NCBI GenBank assembly: GCA_029931535.1
Contig: JAQPZY010001521.1
Span: forward strand, 2,995,501-3,059,500
From: Margaritifera margaritifera
Lineage: Eukaryota; Mollusca; Bivalvia; Unionida; Margaritiferidae
Reading direction: 5' to 3'
Length of the DNA stretch: 64,000 nucleotides
Under the pieces are notes generated by a model. It worked only from the letters and a program-made list of their open reading frames with translations, ran no database searches and was not told the DNA's origin. The translations under genes were made by a program, and so were the position numbers. Positions 50,546 through 62,754 of this stretch are shown here, in pieces; position 1 is the stretch's first letter, and every line of letters begins with the position of its first letter.

Positions 50546-50634
50546 GTACAAACAGATATGGTAAATGTTTAGATCATAGAAAGTGACATTTATTGTGAGT
50601 TAGAAATGGAATCTCAAGATTTGTCTGTTTTCAG

Positions 50635-50788
50635 CTGTGGAAACTGTGGATCAGTTGGGAAGCCTGTGTGACCGAGACACCCTGGTGGCACTATCAATCA
50701 TGCTCTGTCCAACTGTGGATCCAAGGTCTGAAAGTACAAGAGAGTCTTCAGGCTCAGCTGTCTCAACAACTTGGGGGGAGTTTTGTTA
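50635..50788 (+). CDS. Exon 12: cysteine module half A5
   Basis: This 154-nt exon (acceptor CTGTTTTCAG, donor GTGAGT) runs from phase 1 to phase 2 and encodes about 51 residues. Cysteine spacing is C-x12-C-x25-C. The last interval is unusually rich in Ser/Thr/Glu (ESTRESSGS). It ends E-F-C followed by a tyrosine codon completed in exon 13 (TA plus T). Confidence 0.82.
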
Positions 50789-51391
50789 GTGAGTATACAA
50801 ACATTTGGCCAGCTGTGTCAGATTGTATCTAAACTATTCAGGTAATCAGTGTACAAGCATTTTCTTAATTCAGACCAGGTCCTGTACTGACTTGTTTGCT
50901 TATGGTTGCTTTTATGGGGTATCAAAAATTAATGAAAGCTAAGCAAGTCTGGATTCAGTGGATTCAGTGATTCACTGTGACAGTCTTAAAACTGTACTTG
51001 TATGTTAAGATGTCATTGTGAACTGAACAAGGGTTTATTACTGTATATACTCGCATATAAGCTTGGTCCAAATGCAAGCAATATAGACCCTGATCTGCCG
51101 TCACATTAAAAAATGCGTCGGCAGATCAGGGTGTATGTTGTTTGTTCTACTGATTAGTCCTTACAAACTGCATAGACCCAGATCTGCCAGCACATTATGC
51201 AATGGCAGATCTGGGTCTATGCAGTTTGCAGTTGTTATGGGATTATACACAAGTGTATACAGTATATAGGAAATTAAAAACTTCTTCTCAAGCTAAAATG
51301 TATAGGACTGCATGAAGATATCTTAGTGTGTTAGATTTAAAAGGACATTGTTCATGAATAAATAAGTATATGTTACTGTTTTACCCCTCAG
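50789..51391 (+). other. Intron 12 of the SEA/WAP gene
   Basis: A 0.6-kb intron whose only recognised feature is a full-length MITE. Confidence 0.7.
51041..51262 (+). mobile_element. Two-hairpin MITE, copy 10
   Basis: Full-length copy. Ends CTGTATATACTCGCATATAA and TTATACACAAGTGTATACAG. The first loop has a small AAAA insertion. Confidence 0.9.
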
Positions 51392-51573
51392 TACATACCA
51401 GAACCTTGTACAGTGTGGTCTTCAGATAGCAAACTTCAAGGACTTTGGATTTGGATACAACTGTAGTCATGGCGATGTGGAGATTCTGTTTGAGAGGGTT
51501 GAGAGGGACAACTATGGTCTCCTGATGAACAGCTTACCTGGAGGGCTTAACCCTGTTCACTGTTCCAAATATG
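51392..51573 (+). CDS. Exon 13: cysteine module half B5
   Basis: This 182-nt exon (acceptor TTTTACCCCTCAG, donor GTAAGG) runs from phase 2 to phase 1 and encodes about 61 residues. The full B pattern is present: C-x15-C-x32-C (LVQC, GYNC, PVHC). The FGFGYNC motif is shared with B3 (FGFNC), which supports homology of B exons. It ends S-K-Y-G at the junction to the second SEA domain. Confidence 0.84.
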
Positions 51574-54491
51574 GTAAGGCGATTTTTTTAGTCTCCTACT
51601 TATGGAGCAGACATAAAGTGCTATCGGTGTAGGTCTTTCCTGTTATGTCACGTCCATCACAAATTTTATTTCTACTTCATTACTTTTGAATGATTTAAAC
51701 CGAGGGTTTTTTTTGTAATTTAAATCAGCAAGAACTAGGCAAATATTTTCATTTTAACCATGTGCTAAGAAAATATTACTGAGTTCTGTCCCCTAAAGAA
51801 ATTAAATCCTGCTCTTCATATGGTCCTTCATTCCCCATTGTTGCACAGTACAAAGTACTGATTTTTAGTATGTACTATGATCTGGCTGCAAAACTATGTT
51901 GTGAATATGAAAATAACTTGACTGATGACTTAGTTTTTATATTATGTAAATGTTCAGTTATTGACTCTATGGAAACGGGGTCTGTTATGGGACTGAAAAT
52001 GTAGAGGGAAATGGAAAATCTTAAACCCTTCCCTCCATGTTAAAAGAGGGTGGGGGGGGGGGGCATTTTTTAAAGTGTGTGTGTGTGTTGAGATTTTTTT
52101 CCAAGTAGACAATGGCAGAGCTTGCTAATATTATACATGATGTTTGTGCATTAGGTGGATTTTTTTTTTGTGACTATGTAAAAATTAGTGTTCATCCCAC
52201 AATTGCGTGTTCTAGAGCAGACCCTGATGAAAGATGCTGATTGATCTTCACATGTTGTTTCAGAAGTTCATGCATCTGTATCTGCTTAAAACAGCTGACA
52301 GTCTTTTTTGACTGTTTGCTTTTGTTGGTTTTAATGGCACTTTAAAAACATTGTTGGCTATATCATGCAGAGGAAATGGGAGCTAAGTGCCTTTCCCAAG
52401 GACACACTGAAGCAGCTGACCCAGACTGGCCTGGGTGGGTATTGAACCTGCGACCCTTGGATTACGAGTCTGATACTCTACTAACTGAGCTGCCACAGCT
52501 CCCAGCAAATAAATGAAATAATTTACTAATGTACCCGAAAGGTTTTAAACAATTTCTGTGGAAAGATACATGGAATCTGGCTCCTGAATTTGGTCCCTTG
52601 TGGATCAATATGACTGGACATGGCACTATCCAGAAGTGGAGAGGTTTATTGAGCATGCACATTATTGATAAGGGAAACAACTTTTGATAACAAATTACCA
52701 AAGAGACATAACTCTTAAGTAATCGTGAATTGGCCGATAGAGTTGGACATCAGAACCAAAATCTTTTCTGCATTGCCACCTGCTATCATGCAACCTTATT
52801 CTGAGACTAAGAACTTTCCTCTTGGCTTTCTCAAATATCAACCAATGATTGTTGGAGCCAAAAAGTGCTGTTGAGCAACACTTAAAGTGACATTGAAGTT
52901 TAAAATCAAACATGATGTAAAGAAAGAGAAGAACATTACCTAAAGAATAGGGAAAGTTTCCTCAAAATATACTGAGGACCTTTCAAGATATTTAAGTGTA
53001 ACAAATTTCAAGGGAGGTTACTATCTTCAAGCTCATTACTTGTGAGTTCTGATGTTGTCATTGATATGAAATATTTTATAAAGGATTTAAATCTTCCATA
53101 GCAATAATTAAAGGAAGCATTCAGATAATTTCCAAGTAAAATCATGTGCAAAATGGTAATACAGATTTGCATAATAATTTGAATAGTTTTAGCAACATCA
53201 GTTATAAGAATTTGAATAATTTAAAAAAATTTAAAAGTCTTTTAAGTTTCACCTTTAAATTAGACAAATCATTTTCATACATCACTGCATAATGGATGAA
53301 GTATTGGGTTTAAACTAAATTTAATCAAAGGAGGAAATTTACCATGTTTATTTCTCATGAAAATTTACACTTCATTTCTTTTTATTTATTTATTTTTATT
53401 TTTTATTTTTTCAACTAAATTTTATCTTTAAGTTCTCCATTTTTTGGCAAAGTGACTTTTTTCCTCTGCCATAATAGGGCAAAGTGGTGGGAAAATAGGG
53501 AGTGGTGAGCGTAGAGTGGTCAAAATTTATAATGTTTGAAACATTCACTTCAAACAGCTACTTTACTAAACTTTTGGCGAAATAGTATAAGAACAAATGA
53601 GATGCTCATTAAACTTTATGAAAATAGTAACATTTGTCTAAGTTTCATTCAGCAATATTGTAATATGACTTTGATTTTTGCAAACAATGGTAACCTAAAA
53701 AAATAGATTATAATCGAAAATGGGTGGTGGGTTCAAGTGCTCTCTTATTACTTTATGAAGTAAACTTGTTTACCTTTACTAGAAATTAGCCTTTAAACTT
53801 CCACAGGGTAATAATTTGCTCATGATTAGGCTACAGATGCATGGAATTTCACTCACTAAGCATCAGATGTTCATTTTCAATAGAAATCTCATACATTAAA
53901 ACATAATTTCAGACATAAATAATCATGAAATCTGGAAGAAAGTTTGGCATGCAAATACTATTTTGAAACAGTGTTTCTTTGCTTTTTGACCAGAAGAAAA
54001 GGTAGAGGTGTTAATAATGTACTCAGAATATGAAAGCATTCAACAACACACGCGTGGGTGGGGTAAAGATGCTTTTACTTTCTCTGCATATTTGGGCGAA
54101 AATGACAGGCACTGGGGCTACTATTTTGCCTGAATCACCCACTAGCATGAACCTTGAATTATCTCAGATTTGTCTTTCTCATATGTGACATCATCAAAAT
54201 CTGGCTGTGAGTTACCTCCCCTTAAAATATTCAAATGCTTAAAATTTGAAAGTCTTTGCTTGATTTGGGCCAAAAAGATTTTTGTTTTGTACAAATTTGT
54301 GCTTTCTGACAATAAAGTTTCAAACTTAAGTCTTACATTTCAAACAAGGACAGTTGACAACATTTGTTTGATACACGATTTTTGCCTCAGGCACTTGTGA
54401 CCTATATAAATCTATATAAATCTTAGCAAATCGGTAAGAAGATTTAAGGCATCTGAAAGATATGTGTTCTATTTGTGGCATTGTTTTTTAG
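51574..54491 (+). other. Intron 13 of the SEA/WAP gene
   Basis: A 2.9-kb intron. A poly-G tract (about 52047-52062) followed by a short GT run and one minus-strand SINE are the only features. The stretch 52510-54480 shows nothing. Confidence 0.65.
52326..52505 (-). mobile_element. tRNA-derived SINE, copy 4 (second family)
   Basis: On the minus strand the head GGGAGCTGTGGCAGCTCAGT, TAGTAGAGTATCAGACTCGTAA and GGTCGCAGGTTCAATACCCA give clear tRNA-like boxes A and B and a possible CGT anticodon loop. The body has TGTGTCCTTGGGAAAGGCAC, related to the body of copies 1 and 2. Confidence 0.85.
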
Positions 54492-54598
54492 GCTCCATGT
54501 TCATTATCCAGCTTAAGCTGAATCGAGAGTGGACTGATTCCTTGAATGACTCATCCAGTGCTGAGCACAAGGAGAAGATACAGAAAATACAACAAAGT
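54492..54598 (+). CDS. Exon 14: SEA domain, first segment (second SEA)
   Basis: This 107-nt exon (acceptor TTGTTTTTTAG, donor GTAAGT) runs from phase 1 to phase 0 and encodes about 36 residues. It begins G-S-M-F-I-I-Q-L-K-L-N and continues W-T-D-S-L-N-D-S-S-S-A-E-H. This fits the SEA opening strand followed by the L-x-D-x-x-S-x-E-(Y/H) helix start. SEA domains occur in mucins and membrane proteoglycans and often self-cleave in the following loop. Confidence 0.82.
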
Positions 54599-54798
54599 GT
54601 AAGTAATGCACTGATGCTAACCTAAACCTGCACATTAAGGGAGGTTACTCATTTAGTAATGATTGTAAAAGTTGTTTCCCTTAACTCATCCATTGCTATT
54701 CTAGGGGCAATTAAAAGATTTTCTCAAAGAAAAGAATATTGAGGTCTTATTAAATTATCTTAACATTAGTTTTGGAATTGTTGGCAAGAAGGAAGATC

Positions 54799-55735
54799 TA
54801 ATTAACACAGTTATTTTGAGTGGCAAACAATATATATATATCAGTGTAAATATTCTAATACTATCTAATTAACACAGTTATTTTGAGTGGCAAACAATAT
54901 ATCTATCAGTGTAAATATTCTAAATATTCTAATACTATCTAATTAACACAGTTATTTTGAGTGGCAAACAATATATCTATCAGTGTAAATATTCTAATAC
55001 TATCTAATTAACACAGTTATTTTGAGTGCCAAACAAAATATCTATCAGTGTAAATATTCTAATACTATCTAATTAACAATTATTTTTGAGTGCCAAACAA
55101 TATATCTATCAGTGTAAATATTCTAATACTATCTAATTAACACAGTTATTTTGAGTGCCAAACAATATATCTATCAGTGTAAATATTCTAATACTATCTA
55201 ATTAACACAGTTATTTTGAGTGCCAAACAATATATCTATCAGTGTAAATATTCTAATACTATCTAATTAACACAGTTATTTTGAGTGCCAAACAATATAT
55301 CTATCAGTGTAAATATTCTAAATATTCTAATACTATCTAATTAACACAATTATTTTGAGTGGCAAACAATATATCTATCAGTGTAAATATTCTAATACTA
55401 TCTAATTAACACAGTTATTTTGAGTGGCAAACAATATATCTATCGGTGTAAATATTCTAAATATTCTAATACTATCTAATTAACACAGTTTTTTGAGTGC
55501 CAAACAATATATCTATCGGTGTAAAGATTCTAATACTATCTAATTAACAATTATTTTGAGTGATAAATATGTCTGTCGGTGTAAATATTCTAATACTATC
55601 TAATTAACACAGTTATTTTGAGTGGCAAACAATATATTTATCTGTGTAAATATTCTAAATATTCTAATACTATCTAATTAACACAGTTATTTGGAGTGCC
55701 AAACAGTATATCTATTGGTGTAAATATTTGAATAC
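54799..55735 (+). repeat. 65-bp minisatellite, about 14 copies
   Basis: Unit TAATTAACACAGTTATTTTG, AGTGCCAAACAATATATCTA, TCAGTGTAAATATTCTAATA, CTATC. Some units carry an extra AAATATTCT. Confidence 0.95.
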
Positions 55736-57019
55736 TATTCCTTCTTATACTACTTTTGAAGCAGCCTGAATCAAAACAAACTAGGAAAAATTAAAAAGAA
55801 AAGCAGTGACCTTTCTGATTTAAAAACTAGCTCTGAGATTTTATTTATGATTTAGTTTTCCCTATGTAGTTGATGTATGAATCTCCACTCTTTTTTTATA
55901 TAGATGTATGTATATATATGGTCCCCCTCTTTTTTTCTTGTTTCTCTTCATTCATATGCTCATATGCAAAGCATGAGATTTGGGTTTTATTTCCCTATGT
56001 AATTAAATCCTTTATGAAGAATCTGTAAAAAAAAGAGTACAGTATGATTATTGTTTACAAAATGTTATGCATTATTGTTTCATAAGCTTATAATTAAATT
56101 TTTCTTTCTTCATAAAGATTTCCAGCAATCTGATTGGTCAAGCCCTTTTGATTTATAATTTTTTGGTTTACACCTGTATGAACTGAAAAAAAAAAAAAAA
56201 TTTAACCCCGCCCACTGGCACTACTTTTTCCAATATTTGCATAGAAATTTAATATGTGTAAAAATTTGCAAGCTACATTGATATAATGTGGGTTTACATA
56301 AACAACGAGGGCAGTGTGATCATATCTTGTTTACGGTGTAAAATAAATAATGCTAAGTTAACAAAAATAGAAACAAAAGCAAATTTGACTTTATAAGACT
56401 CTGAAAATATAAAGCTGAAAGTTGGATAGATCGAAAATGCCAATAATCTGCGGAGAGAAAGAGAGTCAGTTGCGGGCTCTGACATTCTAAATGTTCATCC
56501 AAGTAAAATTCTAACATGTACCTTGTATCATTGTTACATATAGTAAGGACCAGATGGGGTGATTATTCAGGCAGGACTGAATAGCTGATTTTGTCTTGTG
56601 ATCAGACAAGCTCTGGATATAGGCCAATAGTCGTATTTTCATGTTATTATTGAAATTGGAAAAAACCTGAAAGAAAAACTGAAAGAAGTTAACATTCTCT
56701 TCAGTTTTAATTCCAATTGAAATAAATAACTTGTTGTAGATTTTAATAGTTAGGACTTTAGCATATTCACCCATGAAAACAGTGAAGCTGTCTTTGACTG
56801 TCATAGAAAAGTTGGGGGAAAAAAAATCAGCTGAAACTACAGCTAGTGTTGGGATTTATAGAGATGGTAAGCATGTTTCTTGAAGGAATTTAATATGGAT
56901 AGACCCTGATACAGCAGAGAAGTAAAACATAAACTGTGTGAATTGAATTGATGAGTTCTAGACCAGATGTTTCAAAATGTCAAGTCATGCTATTTTCGAA
57001 TGTACAGCCTTACAATATC

Positions 57020-57119
<100 letters not shown>

Positions 57120-57548
57120 GCACACAAATGCACATTCATTTCCATAGATGCTGTCGATCAAAAATACATAGGTCTAAATTGTATGTGGCCCTTTAATTTC
57201 ACATTTATCAAGGATTTTTTTTTGAAACAACATAAACAACAACTGCTTCATTTTTTGTTTTAGAAATGATTTTTCATTGATAGTAATCACAAACAGCCTG
57301 CCCCTCCTAACTTAAGCTTTAAAAAAGAGATTTGTGATCAGCTTTATCAACCTGAATTGATTTAATTTTGAGTGTTTTGATCACTTCATACATTGATGAG
57401 GTCCATAAACAATGACGACTCTCTCTTTCAGAAAAAAAAATAGATCCTGTTAAATAGACATATTTGTCATTTCCAGTAAACTATAGAGAATATTGCAAAA
57501 GCAAAGGAATAAAACCTCTTTTCTATAATAGTGAATGTTGTACACTAG

Positions 57549-57660
57549 GTAGGACAAGTTGGCACCACTCCCAAATGTTAGCATAAGTAGGACAAGTGGG
57601 CACCACTCCCAAATTTTAGCATAAGTAGGACAAGTTGGCACCACTCCCAAATGTTAGCAT
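57549..57660 (+). repeat. 38-bp tandem repeat, 3 copies
   Basis: Unit TAGGACAAGTTGGCACCACT followed by CCCAAATGTTAGCATAAG, nearly perfect. Confidence 0.93.
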
Positions 57661-57982
57661 CGGGAAATAAGGGTACAGGTAATTAATCAAATCAAAATTA
57701 ATCTTGCAGTTTAATCAAATGTGTATTTGTCCACCATGTATTTTACTTTGGGTACTTGGACTGTATAGTTCAATTGAGGATGCTGATATAATGATTTGAT
57801 GAATGACCAAGAGTCAGTTTGTGCCATGTTGTCAGACAACTGGTTGCTGTCTCCTGATTGGCTGTATGCAAAGTATGGATACTGATTGCTAGTTTGCATG
57901 TATTCATGCATGTCTAGACAAGGTGAGAATGATCTATTTAGAACTTTTAAAAGAATTTTAATTATTTTGTCTTTATTAATTA

Positions 57983-58097
57983 TAAGGATTGACCAGTTTA
58001 TTTTTTTATGTTCACTGATGTATGAACTGAAAAAATGCTGTGGGTTTTTTTTCGGTTCATACTTCAATGAACATAAAAAATAAATGGTCAATCCTTA
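57983..58097. repeat. 115-bp near-perfect palindrome (MITE-like)
   Basis: The left arm begins TAAGGATTGACCAGTTTATT and the right arm ends AATAAATGGTCAATCCTTA. Arms of about 50 bp surround a short TGCTGTGGG centre. No coding sequence. Flanks are TTAAT-rich. It is unrelated in sequence to the two-hairpin MITE. Confidence 0.85.
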
Positions 58098-58328
58098 ATT
58101 GCTTTCTCTTTGTATATTGTGTACATTGTTAATTTTGTGAAAATAGGCTAAAAAAATAATAATAATAAAATTTGTTAAGCTTTGAAGATCGACAAAACAG
58201 TGGAGTGTAAGTAATGAAATATCAAGTGAGGTAACTTAGATTTAGAAATGATTTTATAAGTTGTGTTCCCTAATGACCCATCCAATGATGAGCACATAGA
58301 GATGATACAGAAAATACAGCTCAGTATA

Positions 58329-58545
58329 CCATATATACTTGTGTATAATCCGGGTCCAAATGTAAACAACATAGACCCTGATCTGCTGTTGCATAATGCG
58401 CCAGCAGATCATGGTTTATGTTGTTTGTTTTACTGATTAGTCCTTACAAACTGCATAGACCCAGATCTGCCGGCACATTATGTGATGGCAGATCTGAGTC
58501 TATGCAGTTTGCAGTTGGTATTGGATTATACACGAGTATATATGG
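58329..58545 (+). mobile_element. Two-hairpin MITE, copy 11
   Basis: Full-length copy. Ends CCATATATACTTGTGTATAA and TTATACACGAGTATATATGG, both hairpins present. Confidence 0.9.
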
Positions 58546-58722
58546 TAAGTAATAAAATGTATCTCATGGCTAATTAGTAGTAAAACCCCAATTTAATGTT
58601 TTACAAGGAAATTCAATCTTTTCTCTCATAATGAATGCCTCATCATTATATATGTAATCAAAGAAGCAAACTCTTTATTTACCTATCGATAAACTTTACT
58701 CAGAAGATTTTTCTTTTAACAG

Positions 58723-58790
58723 ATGGACCGACTTGTTAATGAAAGTTACTTGTCAAGCTATGTCGCTGAAGTTGAGGTCATACATATTGG
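58723..58790 (+). CDS. Exon 15: SEA domain, middle segment (second SEA)
   Basis: This 68-nt exon (acceptor TTCTTTTAACAG, donor GTATGT) runs from phase 0 to phase 2. It is identical in length and phases to exon 1. It encodes MDRLVNESYL and ends V-E-V-I-H-I-G, the helix and strand leading to the SEA cleavage loop. It contains an N-glycosylation sequon (NES). Confidence 0.82.
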
Positions 58791-59097
58791 GTATGTATTC
58801 TCTCCCATTTAGTGAGATGATATCAGCATTCAGAACATGTTTCCTATTATAGCACCCTTAATTAATTGAAAGCACCCTTGATTAATTGAAAGCTCATTAT
58901 GTTTTAATAACTGAAATAGTGTTTGATCAGAGTAGTAATATTGATGCATATATGCCCCCCTCCCATTTATGAATACCCCCTTAATAATGAGTGAGCATAT
59001 GTAAATCAGCTCCATGCGATAATGTAAGCACTTTATATGTGAACAAATAATATCTTATTCATCTTTTAAGAAGAGACAGATCAATAGGAAAAGGAGA

Positions 59098-60240
59098 TTG
59101 AAGAAAAACTTAAGATCATATATGGCAGTGATCCTTTTTATAATAAATATGATGAATTTACTATTTTTGAAACAAGATTATGGTATTAGTAAAGAAAACA
59201 TCAAAGTTATGATACTGAGTGGACAGTCTGGATGGAAAGCTGAGTGTGAATTCAGCAGTAAGTTTTTTTGTAACTTGGAAAACGAGACACTTTACAGAAA
59301 AAATGATATCTAAATTCTTGATAGAAGGTTAGAAATAACTTATTTGAACACCATTATCTAAGAAAAAAAATGTTTATCCTTGAAAATCTGTATTCATCTA
59401 GAAGTCCTGTTATTAATGATAATCACACAAATGTGTTATTTTACTCATCTAATCCATTCACAAATAAATTATCTACAGATGACAGGGACTTACTTGAAAG
59501 CCCTCTTTTGATACAAGAAGTCTTTCTGCATTAACAATATTAAAAATGAAAAATCACCTGATTTTGATGGTTTTACTTTAGAATTCAATACCGTATATAC
59601 TCGCGTATAATCCGATACCAACTGCAAACTGCATAGACCCAGATATGCCAGCGCATTATGCGACAGTAGATTTGGGGTCTATGCAGTTTGCAGTTGGTAT
59701 CCGCTTATATGTGAGTATATATGGTACATTCTTTTGGACAGATCTTAGGCCTAAGAGCTTTGAATTATGCATATGAAAATCATTCTGCTTCTGTTACACA
59801 GAAACAAGGGGACATTACTTGTATTCCAAAAGAAGGAAAATTAAAATTCTACTTGAAAAACTGAAGATCTTTATCCCTTTTGAATGTTGATCTCAACATT
59901 GCATCTTTAGGTATAGTAAATAGAAAATTAAAAATTGAATTTACAAATTATTGCCAAAGATAATTAGTAAAACTCAGTCAGGTTTTACAAAAGGATGTAT
60001 TGGAGATTGCACACATCTCATTTATGATTTGATTGAAAAAGCAGAAGAGGAAAACATTCCGGCAAGTGTTATTCCTACTTGACTTTTGCATTGGATAAGT
60101 TTGAAAACTGATAACTATGACAAGGACATACGTATCCCATCATCACAGCTTTATTTTTACATCTCGTAACCATATAAATCATTTCCTGTTAGAACTTTAA
60201 TGAAAATGATTGAATATTAATTTGTCTGCTTCTGTATGAG
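59098..60240 (+). pseudogene. LINE ORF2 remnant (linker and RT start), split by a MITE
   Basis: Plus-strand reading with frameshifts: W-K-A-E-C-E-F-S-S-K-F-F-C-N-L-E-N near 59230-59280; IKNEKSPDFDGFTLEFN near 59530-59590; TCIPKEGK and NVDLNIASL around 59815-59910; KTQSGF, DCTHLIYDLI and related RT blocks to about 60070. These are the linker and early RT motifs of L1-like LINEs. The catalytic DD motif was not found, so the fragment is 3' truncated or decayed. The MITE at 59591-59724 interrupts it. Confidence 0.85.
59591..59724 (+). mobile_element. Single-hairpin MITE, copy 12, inserted in the LINE
   Basis: Termini CCGTATATACTCGCGTATAA and TTATATGTGAGTATATATGG flank only the second hairpin (CTGCATAGACCCAGATATGC arms). 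TA lies on both sides (59589-59590 and 59725-59726). Removing the element and one TA restores the LINE frame. Confidence 0.92.
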
Positions 60241-61857
60241 AGAGAAAGAAAGAATTCAGCTCTTTTTCATGCCATTTTGCTCAATATACCTTACTTTAAA
60301 ATGCCCCTATATAACTGAAGCTTTTGTCAAAGAGAAAACAGTAATAAAATAGTAAATGGAGATTATTTTTAAAAATATGTATCATACTCCTTCAGTTTCA
60401 GAGATATATATTTTGGATTTAAATGTTCACAATATTTATATCCTTATGTAATCCATTCAGTTTAAATCCCAAGAGGGATAATATACACTGCACAATTAGT
60501 CATCTTGATGTTTAACAGTGCAAGTAAGACAATATCTACATTACCACTATGACCAATACCCTCTATCTGTAAGTTCATGTACACTTCCTTTAGTTAACAG
60601 TATTGGGCCTCATCTGTATTTATGTCAAGCGCAGATGTTACTTTGTATTCAAAGATTTAACACTTCTTTTTGGCTAGTATAATGGTGTCACTTGGTCTGT
60701 CATGAAACTTACAAGTGTAGCAACTGGCATACACAGTACCATATAAATTTACATAGGTGCACATCATTATATGAAACAAAGAAAGGTAAGAAAATATATA
60801 TGAAGCAGCACATGTCCAAACAAAAATGTATTCAAAATAAATATACCGGTATTGATAGTAAACAGTGTTAATTCACTGAAGAATTAGCCCTGGGAAAAAG
60901 GTTGGGATGGAATGTGGGTTCTCTCTATAGAGAAATTATTTAATTTTTAGGACAACTATGGTATTTAAAGTCAGAATATTGAATGAAAATGTTGTTGAGA
61001 AAAAAAGACTCCAACCTACTTAAGGTGATGGTGACTATTGATTTGCATGAATTGCTATAAATATTTGTCAACACTTCATGCAAATATAGCTCTTTATGAA
61101 GGAAGCTTGTATGTATTATTTTTAAAATGATCAGAAAGATTTATTCCTGATGTACACAAAGACTAGGGTCTTGTAATAATTTCAGTTTAATGTATATTCT
61201 ATTAAAAATAGTTAGTACCATTTTCTACACTGACCTTGAGAAATTCTTAGAATAAATATGCATAAAAATGTCATGCAATAAATAAATGAAGTATAGAACA
61301 GATTTTCAGTAATCTTTATTTCTGCCATTTTTGTAAAGTATTCACCACAAGTATGCTTTAATTCTCAAACACATTGATTTCTGATTTTTGACTTCAATTG
61401 TATGAAAAATTAAAACTTTTCAATAATAAAACAAACTTCTATGTACTTAAAGTTATAGTATAAAAATCATTATGATTTTAATTTATTAGCTGTGTATGCA
61501 GAATTTAAGGGTATGAAAAATGAAATAATTTATGGGCATTTCCAGTAAAGTCAAATGGTGAAGTTTTATTTCATCAGGTCCCCAAATAGTCTTGGCAGAT
61601 GATAATAAAAGTTAATTGTTGTTGTTAGTACTTTTTTCTTAATTTGGGTCTAGGTTTAATATATTTTGTTTAAAGGTATATTGTGCTGACACAAACCATT
61701 TGGTGTGAGTGACTGATGTAATGTCTATAATACAGACCCTGGGGTAATTATTCAATTATAGGGTTTTTGATAAGTCGGAGAAGCTTTCACACCTCATTTG
61801 TCTTGTGTTTTGTGGCAGCAAAGTGTCTAAACAATTGGGAAAACATAATGACCAAAC

Positions 61858-62014
61858 AAGTTTAGTCAGCAACACCTCTTTTGATTGTCTGACAGAGAAA
61901 CAGTGTGTAAACTCGACCTAGTCACCTCTGAATTAAGTTTAGTTAGCAACATCTTTATTGATTGTCTAACAAAGAAACAATCTGTAAACTTGACCTAGCG
62001 ACCTTTGAATTATA
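61858..62014 (+). repeat. 77-bp tandem duplication
   Basis: AGTTTAGTCAGCAACA through GACCTAGTCACCTCTGAATT is followed by a diverged second copy (AGTTTAGTTAGCAACA through GACCTAGCGACCTTTGAATT). Confidence 0.85.
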
Positions 62015-62754
62015 CTTTGTTAGGTGTTTATTTGGCAGTTTAATGGATAAACAAATCATCTAAGATAAGTTGATGTAATGATATCTGAGAACTCCTATGA
62101 CAAATGTCCAGATGCTCAGAGAATGTTCAAAATTTTTGATCTACCGGACATGTCCAGCAAATATATGGGTTGCAGGATCTCTGCTATAGACCATAAAACA
62201 GGTAATTTTACCAGTTTAATCAAATGGAATACAATGCAATGAGGAATGAACACAAAGAGAATGCAGAATGAATCCATATGAAACGGTTGGTGCATATTGA
62301 AGAAAACGGAGAGTGCAAATGCAAAACACAATGTAAAATGATGGATGATAAATGAAAACAAAACAAAATGTGATTGCATTTCGATTAATGGATCTAAAAA
62401 TTGGCATGGTTGACATAATAATCCAGATTCAGAATCCTTATACTGACAGACAACTTTTCACTCTTTACAAGCTGTGACATTGTTTTTGTCGAGGCAGGCA
62501 TAAAAAACATAAATAAGAAATACATTTTGTGGATAGATACTATACAACTGTATTTTTACATTTACTGCAGTTGTAGTTATAATTTATATTACATATATCT
62601 TAAATTTAATATGGTCTTTTGCATTTTATGCATTTGCTATTTCATTAAAGCACACTAATAAGATAAGATACAAAAGCTGTAGTTCTCTCCCTTTAACACT
62701 CTTGAAAATGGAAAACATCGCTTCATTAACTGCACTTCCATTTGGGTACTGTAG

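Larger units (their letters stand above)
43508..50634 (+). other. Intron 11 of the SEA/WAP gene
   Basis: A 7.1-kb intron carrying an AAT run, a 34-bp array, an inverted-repeat element, one full and one partial MITE, a minus-strand LINE, a SINE and a LINE ORF1 remnant. The stretch 43800-44515 shows nothing. Confidence 0.7.
58791..62754 (+). other. Intron 15 of the SEA/WAP gene
   Basis: A 4.0-kb intron with a LINE remnant split by a MITE, and a 77-bp duplication. The stretches 60240-61850 and 62020-62680 show nothing. Confidence 0.65.

Noticed and set aside
59098..59262. An extra exon of the SEA/WAP gene ending at a GTAAGT donor-like site
   Set aside because: The open frame continues through that site into SSKFFCNLEN, a LINE linker motif, with RT motifs downstream. 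Its phases also do not bridge exons 15 and 16.
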